This document shows positions 16,693 through 25,397 of a stretch of 64,000 bases of DNA, piece after piece. Position numbers and translations under genes: made by a program. The notes below the pieces were generated by a model. It did no database searches. It was given only the letters and a program-made list of their open reading frames with translations, and was not told the DNA's origin. The first letter of the stretch is position 1. Every line of letters starts with the position of its first letter. Location: assembly GCA_000720995.1 (NCBI GenBank), contig JOEL01000004.1, positions 1 through 64,000 on the forward strand, given 5' to 3'. The DNA is from Streptomyces celluloflavus. GTDB lineage: Bacteria > Actinomycetota > Actinomycetes > Streptomycetales > Streptomycetaceae.

Positions 16693-16809
16693 TCATCCCG
16701 CGGCGAAGCTCGCGATGATCGCGATGATGACGGTCACGCCGAGCATGGCGCCCAGCACGAGGAGCAGCTTCTTGTGGCCGCCCTGCGGATTCGGTTCGAG
16801 CACTGGCAT
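16693..16809 (-). CDS. SGM_5486-like 38-residue transporter-associated membrane protein
   Basis: Reading leftwards from the ATG at 16809, a 38-residue protein begins MPVLEPNPQGGHKKLLLVLG and ends IAIIASFAAG at the TGA at 16693-16695. It has a short soluble N-terminus and a single membrane helix (about 15-36). This matches, from memory, the small SGM_5486-type protein found beside CynX/NimT-family MFS genes in Streptomyces. It starts 16 bases after the MFS stop, which supports co-transcription. The role is unknown; it may be a transporter accessory subunit. Confidence 0.75.
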   Translation of the reverse strand: MPVLEPNPQGGHKKLLLVLGAMLGVTVIIAIIASFAAG

Positions 16810-16825
16810 GCGCCCAGTGTGGCAC

Positions 16826-18157
16826 TCACCCCTCGTCCTCGATGCGGCGGTCCCGGCCGGCCAGCACTCCGGCCACGATCTGCGGCACCATCAGCCCGGC
16901 CATCATCGCGATCGGCAGCCCCCAGCCGCCGCTGTGCTGGTAGAGCATGCCGACCAGCAGCGGCCCCGGGACGGAGATCAGATAGCCGACGCTCTGCACG
17001 AAGGCGGAGAGCTTGACGACGCCCGCGGCGCTGCCGGCCCGCATCCCGATCATGGTCAGGGCCAGCGGGAAGGCGCAGTTGGAGATGCCCATCAGCAGCA
17101 CCCAGGCCCAGGAGCCGGCGGCCGGGGCCAGCCACAGTCCGGTGTATCCGGCCATCCCGCAGAGACCCAGCACCGCCACCAGCGGGCCCTGGTGCCGTAG
17201 CCGGGAGGCCAGCCACGGCATGACGAAGGAGAGCGGCACACCCATCGCCATCGTGATCGCGAGCAGCACACCCGCCATGCCCGCGGAGACCCCGGCGTCG
17301 CGGAAGATCTGCGGCATCCAGCCCATCGTCACGTACGCGGCGGTGCCCTGGAGACCGAAGAAGACGGCCAGCGCCCAGGCGGTCGGCGACGAGGTGATCC
17401 GTATCGGTGCGGCACCGGGGCCCGCCGGGCCGCCCACGGCCGGGCCCGGGTTGGCCCGGTGCTGCCGGGCGACGGCGAGCCAGGGCAGTACGGCGACGAC
17501 GGCGACGGCCGCCCACACGGCCAGGCCCAGCTGCCAGCCGCCGCCGAGCGCCGCGGTCATGGGGACGGTGACCGCCGCGGCGAGTGAGGTGCCCAGGGCC
17601 AGCGCCATGGAGTAAAGACCGGTCATCGGCCCGACCCGGTCGGGGAACCAGCTCTTGATGACGACCGGCATCAGGACGTTGCTGACCGCGATCCCGGCCA
17701 GGGCGAGCACGCTGGCCGCGAGGAAGCCGGCGGTGCCGCCGGTGAACGGGCGTACCGCGACGCCCACGGCGATCGCGGCCATCCCGGCGCAGACGATCGC
17801 GCCGGGGCCCCAGCGCCTGGCCAGCCGGGGTGCCGCGATGCCGAAGGCGGCGAAGCACAGGGCCGGTACGGAGGTCAGCAGTCCGGCGGCGGTCGCGCTC
17901 ATGCCGAGGCCCTCGCGGACCTCCTTCATGAGCGGGCCGAGGCTGGTGATGGCGGGGCGCAGATTGAGTGCGGCGAGGACGAGGCCGGCCATCACGACCC
18001 CCGCCAGCCAGCGGGGGGCCGGCCGGGAATCCGTCTCCGGGGCACCGGCCGGGGCGTCCCCTGTGGGGTGCGGGGCCGGGGGCGCCGCCGAGGTCGTCCG
18101 GGAGCCGGCCGCGGGGCCGGGTGTGGCGAGGTCTTCATCGGGCATGGCAGGCATCAT
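16826..18157 (-). CDS. CynX/NimT-family MFS transporter
   Basis: The 443-residue protein has a Pro/Ala-rich cytoplasmic N-terminus (1-48) followed by about twelve membrane helices. Markers of this MFS branch are LNLRPAITSLGPLMKEVREG, the loop PRLARRWGP and KSWFPDRVGPMTGLYSMALALG. Family members include cyanate and nitroimidazole transporters, but the substrate here is unknown. Tandem ATGs lie at 18157 and 18154, and another in frame at 18145. No ribosome-binding site precedes any of them, so translation could be leaderless. It is divergent from a FadR-type regulator, which probably controls it, and is followed by the small SGM_5486-like gene. Confidence 0.9.
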   Translation of the reverse strand: MMPAMPDEDLATPGPAAGSRTTSAAPPAPHPTGDAPAGAPETDSRPAPRWLAGVVMAGLVLAALNLRPAITSLGPLMKEVREGLGMSATAAGLLTSVPALCFAAFGIAAPRLARRWGPGAIVCAGMAAIAVGVAVRPFTGGTAGFLAASVLALAGIAVSNVLMPVVIKSWFPDRVGPMTGLYSMALALGTSLAAAVTVPMTAALGGGWQLGLAVWAAVAVVAVLPWLAVARQHRANPGPAVGGPAGPGAAPIRITSSPTAWALAVFFGLQGTAAYVTMGWMPQIFRDAGVSAGMAGVLLAITMAMGVPLSFVMPWLASRLRHQGPLVAVLGLCGMAGYTGLWLAPAAGSWAWVLLMGISNCAFPLALTMIGMRAGSAAGVVKLSAFVQSVGYLISVPGPLLVGMLYQHSGGWGLPIAMMAGLMVPQIVAGVLAGRDRRIEDEG

Positions 18158-18175
18158 AGAATCATAGGATGAATT
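18152..18175. promoter_or_regulatory. Repeated ATCATAG motif at the MFS start
   Basis: The sequence atcatagaatcataggat, with gaat following, contains two ATCATAG copies nine bases apart and the near-palindrome ATCATAGGAT. It overlaps the MFS start and lies about 120 bases before the divergent FadR-type regulator gene, a suitable place for that regulator's operator. It is AT-rich against a GC-rich background. Confidence 0.4.
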
Positions 18176-18290
18176 GCTGTCCAGGCAATATCGGCAGCCC
18201 CGGCGGTCCCGGGCGGCACCGGGTGCCGGAAGGGCCCGCCGCCGTCCGTGCCACCGCCGTCCGCCCGCCCCGGTATCCAGGAGCACCGCC

Positions 18291-18995
18291 ATGTCCCTGA
18301 CCTCGCCCCGCCGGTCCGCACTGGCCGACCAGGTGATCGCGCAGCTGCGCGCCCAGATCGCCTCCGGTGAGTGGCCCGTGGGCTCCCGTATCCCCACCGA
18401 GCCGGAGCTCGTCGAGCAGCTCGGGGTGGCCCGCAACACGGTGCGCGAGGCGGTCCGGGCGCTCGCCCACAACGGACTGCTCGACATCCGGCAGGGCTCG
18501 GGCACCTATGTGGCCGCCACCAGCGAGCTGGCCGGGGTGATGCACCGGCGGTTCGCGGACGCCGACCCCGGGCACGTCGCCGAGCTGCGCAGCGCGCTGG
18601 AGGCGGCGGCGGCCCGGCTCGCCGCGAGTCGCCGCAGCGCACAGGACCTGCGGCAGCTGGACGTACTGCTGGAGCGGCGCGAGCGGGCCTGGGAGTCCGG
18701 TGCGGCCGAGGCGTTCGTGGCGGCGGACGCGACCTTGCACATGGCGGTCGTGGCGGCCTCGCACAACGACGTCCTGGCCGGGCTCTACGCCGATCTCGGG
18801 GGTGTGGTGCGCGACTCGGTGCGGGCCGGTGTGGGCGGGGTGCTGCGGCCCGAGGCGCACCAGGACCATGCCCGCCTGGTCGCGGCGATCCGGGCGGGCG
18901 ACGGCGACCGGGCCGCCGCCGAGGCGAGCGCGCACCCCTTCGGCTGCCGTCTCGCCCTCGTGGAGCACGAGGCGGCGGCCGGACCCGGCCGGTGA
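18291..18995 (+). CDS. FadR/GntR-family transcriptional regulator
   Basis: The 234-residue regulator has an N-terminal GntR winged helix (about 8-75: LADQVIAQLRAQIASGEWPV, RIPTEPELVEQLGVARNTVR, GLLDIRQGSGTYV). A C-terminal all-helical FCD domain follows (ELRSALEAAAARLAA, ADATLHMAVVAASHNDVL, EAHQDHARLVAAIRAGD), with His/Asp residues that in this family bind metal and a carboxylate ligand. ATG 18291 follows GGAG by seven bases. It is divergent from the CynX-type transporter gene, which is its likely target; the ligand is unknown. Confidence 0.92.
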   Translation: MSLTSPRRSALADQVIAQLRAQIASGEWPVGSRIPTEPELVEQLGVARNTVREAVRALAHNGLLDIRQGSGTYVAATSELAGVMHRRFADADPGHVAELRSALEAAAARLAASRRSAQDLRQLDVLLERRERAWESGAAEAFVAADATLHMAVVAASHNDVLAGLYADLGGVVRDSVRAGVGGVLRPEAHQDHARLVAAIRAGDGDRAAAEASAHPFGCRLALVEHEAAAGPGR

Positions 18996-19000
18996 AACGC

Positions 19001-19036
19001 GTGCTGCCCGCCCCGGCGGACCGGGACGGGCAGCAC
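19001..19036. terminator. 16-bp hairpin between convergent FadR and fabI
   Basis: Gtgctgcccgccccgg (19001-19016) pairs with 19021-19036 with a single mismatch and a four-base loop, right between two gene ends. Confidence 0.8.
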
Positions 19037-19052
19037 GGCGGTGCGCCGGGTG

Positions 19053-19823
19053 TCAGGCACCCATCATGTGCACGCCACCGTCGACGTGCACGATCTCACC
19101 GGTCGTCCGCGGGAAGAAGTCGGACAGCAGCCCGACGACGCCACGGCCGGCCGGCTCCGGGTCGGCCAGGTCCCAGCCGATCGGGGCGCGGTGGTTCCAC
19201 ACGTCCGCGAGCTCCTCGAAGCCCGGGATGGACTTGGCGGCCATGGACTTGAGGGGGCCGGCCGAGACCAGGTTGCAGCGGATGTTCTTCGCCCCCAGGT
19301 CGCGGGCGAGGTAGCGGTTGGTGCTCTCCAGCGCCGCCTTGGCCACACCCATCCAGTCGTACTTCGGCCAGGCGATCTGCGCGTCGAAGGTGAGCCCTAC
19401 GACCGCGCCGCCGCGCTCCATGAGCGGCAGGCAGGCCATGGTGAGCGACTTGTACGAGTACGCCGAGACCTGCACCGCGGTGCCCACGTCCTCCCAGGAC
19501 GCGCCCAGGAAGTTGAAGGCACCCTGCGGGCCGAAGGCGATGGAGTGCACGATGCCGTCGATCCGGGCGTCCTCACCCTGGTGCTCGCGGATCTTGTCGG
19601 CGAGCCCGTCGAGCTGCTCCTGGTTGGTGACGTCCAGCTCGATGACCGGAGCGGGCTTGGGGAGCCGCTTGGCGATCCGCTCGACGAGGGAGAGTCGGCC
19701 GAAGCCGGTGAGGATGACCTCGGCGCCCTCGTTCTGCGCGACCTTGGCCGCCTGGAACGCGATCGACGACTCGGTCAGCACTCCGGTGACCAGGATGCGC
19801 TTGCCTGCGAGGATTCCACTCAT
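19053..19823 (-). CDS. fabI: Enoyl-[acyl-carrier-protein] reductase (NADH), InhA-type FabI
   Basis: The 256-residue enzyme carries out the last reduction of each fatty-acid elongation cycle. The FabI/InhA form of the SDR fold is clear: GKRILVTGVLTESSIAFQAA (nucleotide loop), VHSIAFGPQG, and the Tyr-x6-Lys catalytic pair in YDWMGVAKAALE. The later SAGPLKSMAAKSIPGF is the substrate loop. Length and the C-terminal VHVDGGVHMMGA match mycobacterial InhA. ATG 19823 is used. It lies five bases downstream of the fabG stop, so the two form a fatty-acid operon as in mycobacteria and S. coelicolor. Confidence 0.96.
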   Translation of the reverse strand: MSGILAGKRILVTGVLTESSIAFQAAKVAQNEGAEVILTGFGRLSLVERIAKRLPKPAPVIELDVTNQEQLDGLADKIREHQGEDARIDGIVHSIAFGPQGAFNFLGASWEDVGTAVQVSAYSYKSLTMACLPLMERGGAVVGLTFDAQIAWPKYDWMGVAKAALESTNRYLARDLGAKNIRCNLVSAGPLKSMAAKSIPGFEELADVWNHRAPIGWDLADPEPAGRGVVGLLSDFFPRTTGEIVHVDGGVHMMGA

Positions 19824-19828
19824 GCTGA

Positions 19829-20533
19829 TCAGTGACCCATGCCCAATCCGCCGTCGACGGGAATGACGGCTCCAGTGATGTACGCGGCCTCTTCCGAGGC
19901 CAGGAAGCGGACCGAGGCGGCGATCTCCTCGGGCTGCGCATAGCGCGCGAGCGGCACCTGCTTCATGATGACGTCCCGCTGCGCATCGGTGAGCGCACGG
20001 GTCATGTCCGTGTCGACGAAGCCGGGGGCGACGACGTTGACGGTGATGTTGCGCGAGCCCAGCTCCCGGGCGAGCGAGCGGGCGAAGCCCACCAGACCGG
20101 CCTTGGAGGCCGCGTAGTTCGCCTGGCCCGCGCCGCCCAGCAGGCCGACCACGGACGAGATCAGCACGATCCGGCCCTTGCGGGCCCGCAGCATCGCGCG
20201 GTTGGCGCGCTTGACCACCCGGAACGCGCCCGTCAGGTTGGTCTCGACGACCGAGGTGAAGTCCTCCTCGGACATCCGCATCAGCAGCTGGTCGCGGGTG
20301 ATGCCGGCGTTGGCCACCAGCACCTCGACCGCGCCCTGCTTCTCCTCGATCTCCTTGTACGCCTGCTCGACCTGCTCGCTGTCCGTGATGTCGCACTTCA
20401 CGGCCAGGAACCCCTCCGGCGGTTCGCCGGAGCGGTAGGTGATGGCGACCTTGTCGCCTGCCTCGGCGAAGGCACGGGCAATGGCAAGGCCGATGCCGCG
20501 GTTGCCTCCGGTGACCAGAACCGAGCGGCTCAA
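19829..20533 (-). CDS. fabG: 3-oxoacyl-[acyl-carrier-protein] reductase FabG
   Basis: The 234-residue NADPH-dependent SDR reduces beta-ketoacyl-ACP in type II fatty-acid synthesis. It has VLVTGGNRGIGLAIARAF (cofactor loop), NAGITRDQLLMRM, and the catalytic Ser-Tyr-Lys in SSVVGLLGGAGQANYAASKAG. The end ITGAVIPVDGGLGMGH is typical. The start is the rare TTG at 20533 (SRSVLVTGG follows). No ATG or GTG close by gives a plausible N-terminus, and an aaggg lies upstream. It is the first gene of the fabG-fabI pair. Confidence 0.95.
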   Translation of the reverse strand: MSRSVLVTGGNRGIGLAIARAFAEAGDKVAITYRSGEPPEGFLAVKCDITDSEQVEQAYKEIEEKQGAVEVLVANAGITRDQLLMRMSEEDFTSVVETNLTGAFRVVKRANRAMLRARKGRIVLISSVVGLLGGAGQANYAASKAGLVGFARSLARELGSRNITVNVVAPGFVDTDMTRALTDAQRDVIMKQVPLARYAQPEEIAASVRFLASEEAAYITGAVIPVDGGLGMGH

Positions 20534-20800
20534 AAGATCACCCTTTCCGTTTTCTGTCGGTCGTACTGCGTTCGATACGAAACTATCGGTCACCGGGCCC
20601 CGATGAGGAATCGAGGCCGGACAGCCGCGCACGCCGGTCACTGTCGGGTCCCGACAGAACCCGCCGGGTCCGCCCGGACTCCGCCGCGGCCCGTCGGCCG
20701 TACCTCCGCGGCCCGCCGGCCGTTCCGCCACCGCCCGGTGCGGTCTGGGCCCGGGGCGCGGCACAGGGCATGATGCAGGCGCCGACTACGGGAGGATGCC

Positions 20801-22336
20801 GTGCCCGCTTCACCCCATGCCCTTGACGAGACCTTCCTGGCGCTGCCGTTGCGCGCGCTGGCCGATGCCGCGCTCGCGCGGGCCCGCGCGCTGGGCGCCG
20901 AACACGCCGACTTCCGCCTGGAGCGGGTGCGCAGCGCCGCCCGGCGGCTGCGGGACGGCCGGCTGTCCGGGTCCAGCGACACCACCGATCTCGGGTACGC
21001 GGTGCGGGTGGTGCACGGCGGCGCCTGGGGGTTCGCGTCCGGGGTCGACCTGACGATGGACGCGGCGGCGCGGGTGGCGTCCCGGGCGGTGGCGATGGCG
21101 CAGCTCTCGGCCAAGGTCCTGGAGGCGTCCGGCGCCGGCGGGAGCCGGGTGGAGCTGGCCGGGGAGCCCGCGTATCCGGACCGCACCTGGGTCTCGTCGT
21201 ACGAGATCAATCCGTTCGAGGTGCCGGACGCCGAGCAGACCGGGCTGCTGGCGGAGTGGAGCGGGCGGTTGCTGGCGGCGCCGGGGGTGGCGCACGCGGA
21301 CGCCTCGCTGCTGACCGTCCAGGAGAACAAGTTCTACGCGGACACCGCCGGTACGAGCACCACGCAGCAGCGGGTGCGGCTGCATCCGCATCTGACGGCG
21401 GTCGCGGTGGACCCGGCGAGCGGTGAGTTCGACTCGATGCGGACCCTCGCGCCGCCGGCCGGCCGCGGCTGGGAGTACCTGACCGGCGGCCACTGGGACT
21501 GGGACGGCGAGCTGGCGCGGATCCCGGAGCTGCTCGCGGAGAAGATGCGGGCGCCGGGCGTCGAGGCCGGTGCGTACGACCTGGTGGTGGATCCCTCCAA
21601 TCTGTGGCTCACGATCCACGAGTCGATCGGGCACGCCACCGAACTGGACCGGGCGCTGGGCTACGAGGCGGCGTACGCGGGCACCTCGTTCGCCACCTTC
21701 GACCGGCTCGGGGAGCTGAAGTACGGCTCCGGAATCATGAACGTGACGGGCGACCGGACGGCCGAGCACGGTCTGGCGACCATCGGCTACGACGACGAGG
21801 GCGTGGCCGCGCAGTCCTGGGACCTGATCCGGGACGGGACGCTGGTCGGCTATCAGCTCGACCGCAGGATGGCGAAGCTGACGGGGTTCGAGCGCTCCAA
21901 CGGGTGCGCGCACGCGGACTCGCCCGGCCATGTGCCGGTGCAGCGGATGGCGAACGTCTCGCTCCGGCCGGCGCCGCACGGGCCGTCCACCGAGGAGCTG
22001 ATCTCGGGGGTGACGCGCGGTATCTACGTCGTCGGCGACCGCTCCTGGTCGATCGATATGCAGCGGTACAACTTCCAGTTCACCGGTCAGCGGTTCTTCC
22101 GCATCGAGAACGGGCGGCTGGCCGGGCAGCTGCGCGATGTCGCGTACCAGGCGACCACCACCGACTTCTGGGGTTCGATGACCGCGGTCGGCGGGCCGGG
22201 GACCTATGTCCTGGGCGGCGCCTTCAACTGCGGCAAGGCCCAGCCGGGGCAGATCGCGGCCGTCTCGCACGGCTGCCCGTCGGCCCTCTTCAAAGGCGTG
22301 AACATTCTCAACACGACGCAGGAGGCCGGCCGATGA
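20801..22336 (+). CDS. tldD: TldD metalloprotease subunit
   Basis: The 511-residue protein is the catalytic half of the TldD/TldE zinc protease, which in other bacteria cleaves unstructured peptides and modified peptide precursors. The zinc motif HESIGH (H273, E274, H278) is intact, and downstream the family-typical VVGDRSWSIDMQRYNFQFTG and ending GCPSALFKGVNILNTTQEAG are present. GTG 20801 follows GGGAGG. Its stop overlaps the tldE ATG (ATGA), so the two subunits are translationally coupled. Natural substrates in this organism are unknown; no peptide-natural-product genes are adjacent. Confidence 0.95.
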   Translation: MPASPHALDETFLALPLRALADAALARARALGAEHADFRLERVRSAARRLRDGRLSGSSDTTDLGYAVRVVHGGAWGFASGVDLTMDAAARVASRAVAMAQLSAKVLEASGAGGSRVELAGEPAYPDRTWVSSYEINPFEVPDAEQTGLLAEWSGRLLAAPGVAHADASLLTVQENKFYADTAGTSTTQQRVRLHPHLTAVAVDPASGEFDSMRTLAPPAGRGWEYLTGGHWDWDGELARIPELLAEKMRAPGVEAGAYDLVVDPSNLWLTIHESIGHATELDRALGYEAAYAGTSFATFDRLGELKYGSGIMNVTGDRTAEHGLATIGYDDEGVAAQSWDLIRDGTLVGYQLDRRMAKLTGFERSNGCAHADSPGHVPVQRMANVSLRPAPHGPSTEELISGVTRGIYVVGDRSWSIDMQRYNFQFTGQRFFRIENGRLAGQLRDVAYQATTTDFWGSMTAVGGPGTYVLGGAFNCGKAQPGQIAAVSHGCPSALFKGVNILNTTQEAGR

Positions 22337-23763
22337 GCCCGCGCAGCAGCGCACCGCACGAGATCGTCGGACGGGCCCTGGAGCTGTCGCGGGCCGACGG
22401 CTGCGTGGTGATCGCGGAGGAGAACTCCAGCGCCAACCTGCGCTGGGCGGGCAACGCGCTCACCACCAACGGCGTCACCCGCGGCCGTACGCTGACCGTC
22501 GTCGCGACGGTGGACGGCGGGCAGGGCACCGCGTCCGGTGTGGTCTCGCGGTCGGCGGTCACCGCGGACGATCTGGAGCCGCTGGTGCGGGCCGCGGAGG
22601 CGGCGGCGCGTGCGGCGGGCCCCGCCGAGGACGCCCAGCCGCTGGTCGGCGGGGACGGCCCGTCGCCCGGTTTCACCGACGCCCCCGCCGAGACCTCCTC
22701 GGACGTCTTCGCGGCGTTCGCGCCGGCGCTCGGCGAGTCCTTCCGGCAGGCCGGCGCCGGCGGCCGCGAGCTGTACGGCTTCGCGCGCCACGAGCACGTC
22801 ACGTCCTATCTGGGCACCTCCGCCGGGCTGCGGCTGCGGCACGACCAGCCCACCGGCACGCTGGAGCTGAACGCCAAGTCACCGGACCACACCCGCTCGG
22901 CCTGGACGGGCCGCGCGACGGCCGACTTCACCGATGTCGACCCGCGGGACCTGGACGCCGAGCTGGCCCGCCGGCTGGGCTGGGCCGAACGGCGGACCGA
23001 GCTGCCGGCCGGACGGTACGAGACGCTGCTGCCGCCGGCCGCCGTCGCGGACCTGCTGATCTATCAGCTGTGGTCGTCGGCCGCCCGGGACGCCGCGGAG
23101 GGCCGTACGGTCTTCTCCCGGCCGGCCGGGAGCGACGCGGCGGACCGGCCCGGGGCGGGCACCCGGCTCGGCGAGCGGCTGTCCGAGCTGCCGCTGACCC
23201 TGCGCAGCGATCCGCGGGCGGCCGGCCTGGAGTGCGCGCCGTTCGTCCTGGCGCACCGGTCCGGCGACGACGCGTCGGTCTTCGACAACGGGCTGCCGCT
23301 GGCGGCCACCGACTGGGTGCGCGACGGGGTGCTCAACCAGCTGGTGACCACCCGGCACAGCGCGGCGCTGACGGGCCTTCCGGTGGCGCCGGGTATCGAC
23401 AACCTCCTTCTGGAGGGCGGCGGTTCGCGTTCGCTGGACGAGATGGTGGCGGCGAGCGGCCACGACGGGCCCGCACTGCTGCTGACCTGCCTGTGGTACA
23501 TCCGCGAGGTCGATCCGGCGACGCTGCTGCTGACCGGTCTGACCCGCGACGGCGTCTATCTGGTGGAGAACGGCGAGGTGACCGGCGAGGTCAACAACTT
23601 CCGCTTCAACGAGTCGCCGGTGGACCTGCTGGCGCGCGTGGCGGAGGCGGGCCGTACGGAGCGGACCCTGCCGCGGGAGTGGAGCGACCACTTCACCCGG
23701 GCCGCGATGCCCGCGCTGCGCATCCCGGACTTCCACATGAGTTCGGTCAGCCGCGGGGTGTGA
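22333..23763 (+). CDS. tldE: TldE/PmbA metalloprotease partner subunit
   Basis: The 476-residue protein is homologous to TldD but lacks the HExxxH zinc motif, as TldE/PmbA subunits do. It serves as the structural partner in the heterodimer. Conserved features include the N-terminal EIVGRALELSRADGCVVIAE, DWVRDGVLNQLVTTRHSAA and the C-terminal LLLTGLTRDGVYLVENGEVT with NNFRFNESPVDLL. ATG 22333 overlaps the tldD stop by four bases. It is the last gene of the pair; a GC-rich hairpin follows before tyrS. Confidence 0.94.
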   Translation: MSPRSSAPHEIVGRALELSRADGCVVIAEENSSANLRWAGNALTTNGVTRGRTLTVVATVDGGQGTASGVVSRSAVTADDLEPLVRAAEAAARAAGPAEDAQPLVGGDGPSPGFTDAPAETSSDVFAAFAPALGESFRQAGAGGRELYGFARHEHVTSYLGTSAGLRLRHDQPTGTLELNAKSPDHTRSAWTGRATADFTDVDPRDLDAELARRLGWAERRTELPAGRYETLLPPAAVADLLIYQLWSSAARDAAEGRTVFSRPAGSDAADRPGAGTRLGERLSELPLTLRSDPRAAGLECAPFVLAHRSGDDASVFDNGLPLAATDWVRDGVLNQLVTTRHSAALTGLPVAPGIDNLLLEGGGSRSLDEMVAASGHDGPALLLTCLWYIREVDPATLLLTGLTRDGVYLVENGEVTGEVNNFRFNESPVDLLARVAEAGRTERTLPREWSDHFTRAAMPALRIPDFHMSSVSRGV

Positions 23764-23770
23764 CGGGGAC

Positions 23771-23797
23771 GCCGGCCGGGGCCCGGGGCCGGCCGGC
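23771..23797. terminator. GC-rich hairpin after tldE
   Basis: Gccggccgg (23771-23779) and ccggccggc (23789-23797) pair around a nine-base segment that is itself self-complementary. It begins eight bases past the tldE stop. Confidence 0.6.
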
Positions 23798-23884
23798 GGC
23801 CGTCCCGGGCCGGTGACCGGGCCCGCGGCCCATAGACTGTGGGACTGTCCTCCCGTTTGGGAACCACGATCGATCAGGAACGCC

Positions 23885-25297
23885 ATGACACGCCTCGGCG
23901 AATCCGTCGCCCGCGCCACCACGCTGCTCTCCGCCGACCTCTCCGCGGACACCACCGTCCAGGAGCTGCTCCAGGAGACGGGCGCCCGGCGCTATCTCGA
24001 CCTGACGGACCTGCCCGCCAAGGAGCAGGCCGAGCTGATCGCGGCCCGTACGGTCGAGGTGCTGCCGGGCGTGGAGAAGCTCGCCGAGCGGATCGAGGAG
24101 CGCCGGGCGGCGGGTCGCGGTCTGCACATCAAGCTGGGCATCGACCCGACGGCGACCGATGTGCACCTGGGGCACGCGGTGCCGCTGATCGTCCTCAGCC
24201 GGTTCCAGCGGCTGGGCCACGACGTCACGCTGATCATCGGTGACTTCACCGCCAAGATCGGCGACCCGTCGGGCCGTACGGCCGAGCGCCCGCCGCTGAC
24301 CGACGACGACATCGCACGCAACCTCGCCACCTACCGCGAACAGGTGCGGCCCTTCTTCGACTTCGAGAAGGTCAGCTTCCGGCAGAACAGCGAGTGGCTG
24401 GCGCCGTACACCTTCCCCGAGCTGCTCGCGCTGCTCTCCCAGGTGCCGGCCTCGCAGCTGCTCCAGCGCGAGGACTTCCGCAACCGGCTGGCCGCCGGTT
24501 CCGGTCTGACCATGACGGAGCTGCTGTACCCCGTCGCCCAGGGGCTGGACTCGGTGGCGCTGGCGTGCGATGTGGAGCTGGGCGGCTCGGACCAGCTGCT
24601 CAACCTCCAGATGGGCCGCAAGCTGATGGAGCTGCGCGGTCAGCAGCCGCAGCTGGTGGTGACCATGCCGCTGATCGAGGGCACGGACGGCACCGGCGCC
24701 AAGATGTCCAAGTCCAAGGGCAACTACGTCGGGCTCAGCGCGCCCGCCGACGATGTCTTCGGCAAGATCATGTCGGTCCCCGACCGGCTGATGGAGCCGT
24801 ACCTCAAGGCGTGGACGGAGTGGACGGACGAGGAGATCGCGCTCGTCCTGGGCCGCGTCACGGACCGCTCGCTGCACCCGATGGACCTCAAGAAGATCCT
24901 CGCGGGCGAGGTCGTGGCCGCGCTGTACGGGCTGGACGCGGCGATGGCGGCGCGGGCCGGATTCACCGCCCAGTTCTCCAAGAAGTCCTTCGCCGATGTC
25001 GAGTCGCTGCCGGTCGTCGATGTCGCCGCGCACGGCGCGGAGACGGTGGCCGCGGTCCTGACGAAGGTGCTGGAGTTCACCCCGAGCGCGTCGGCCGCGC
25101 GACGGCTGGCCAAGCAGAACGCGCTGCGGCTGGTCGTGGAGGGTGCGGACGGGCAGCGGACGATGGTGCTCGCGGAGGCCGAGTCGGTACGGCCGCTGGC
25201 CGAGGTGCTGGCCGAGAAGCTGGCCGGTGCGCCGGGCACCGCCTACCTCAAGGCCGGGCGCAAGCTCGCCCAGCTCGACGGCCGCCAGGACGTCTGA
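23885..25297 (+). CDS. tyrS: Tyrosine--tRNA ligase (type 2)
   Basis: The 470-residue class I synthetase attaches tyrosine to tRNA-Tyr. The HIGH motif is HLGH (94-97, in PTATDVHLGHAVPL), the KMSKS motif is at 273-277, and a C-terminal S4-like RNA-binding segment ends in TAYLKAGRKLAQLDGR. The sequence around HLGH (KLGIDPTATDVHLGH, IGDFTAKIGDPSG) is that of the TyrZ-like type 2 subfamily rather than the classical E. coli form. ATG 23885 follows aggaa. I see no T-box in the 120 bases upstream. A strong terminator follows. Confidence 0.96.
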   Translation: MTRLGESVARATTLLSADLSADTTVQELLQETGARRYLDLTDLPAKEQAELIAARTVEVLPGVEKLAERIEERRAAGRGLHIKLGIDPTATDVHLGHAVPLIVLSRFQRLGHDVTLIIGDFTAKIGDPSGRTAERPPLTDDDIARNLATYREQVRPFFDFEKVSFRQNSEWLAPYTFPELLALLSQVPASQLLQREDFRNRLAAGSGLTMTELLYPVAQGLDSVALACDVELGGSDQLLNLQMGRKLMELRGQQPQLVVTMPLIEGTDGTGAKMSKSKGNYVGLSAPADDVFGKIMSVPDRLMEPYLKAWTEWTDEEIALVLGRVTDRSLHPMDLKKILAGEVVAALYGLDAAMAARAGFTAQFSKKSFADVESLPVVDVAAHGAETVAAVLTKVLEFTPSASAARRLAKQNALRLVVEGADGQRTMVLAEAESVRPLAEVLAEKLAGAPGTAYLKAGRKLAQLDGRQDV

Positions 25298-25311
25298 CAC
25301 CTGGCTCCCGT

Positions 25312-25356
25312 ACGGCGGCGGCCGGTGCGCGTCCGACGCGCACCGGCCGCCGCCGT
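25312..25356. terminator. Perfect 19-bp hairpin after tyrS
   Basis: Acggcggcggccggtgcgc (25312-25330) and its complement (25338-25356) flank a seven-base gtccgac loop that can extend the stem. It sits between tyrS and the convergent GlsB-like gene. Confidence 0.85.
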
Positions 25357-25397
25357 GTGCTGTGGGGCAGGTGGGCCGTGCGGGTGTGCCCGCGCTC

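Noticed and set aside
23764-23884. T-box leader for tyrS
   Set aside because: The region is only about 120 bases, holds a GC-rich hairpin and shows no T-box core or specifier stem.
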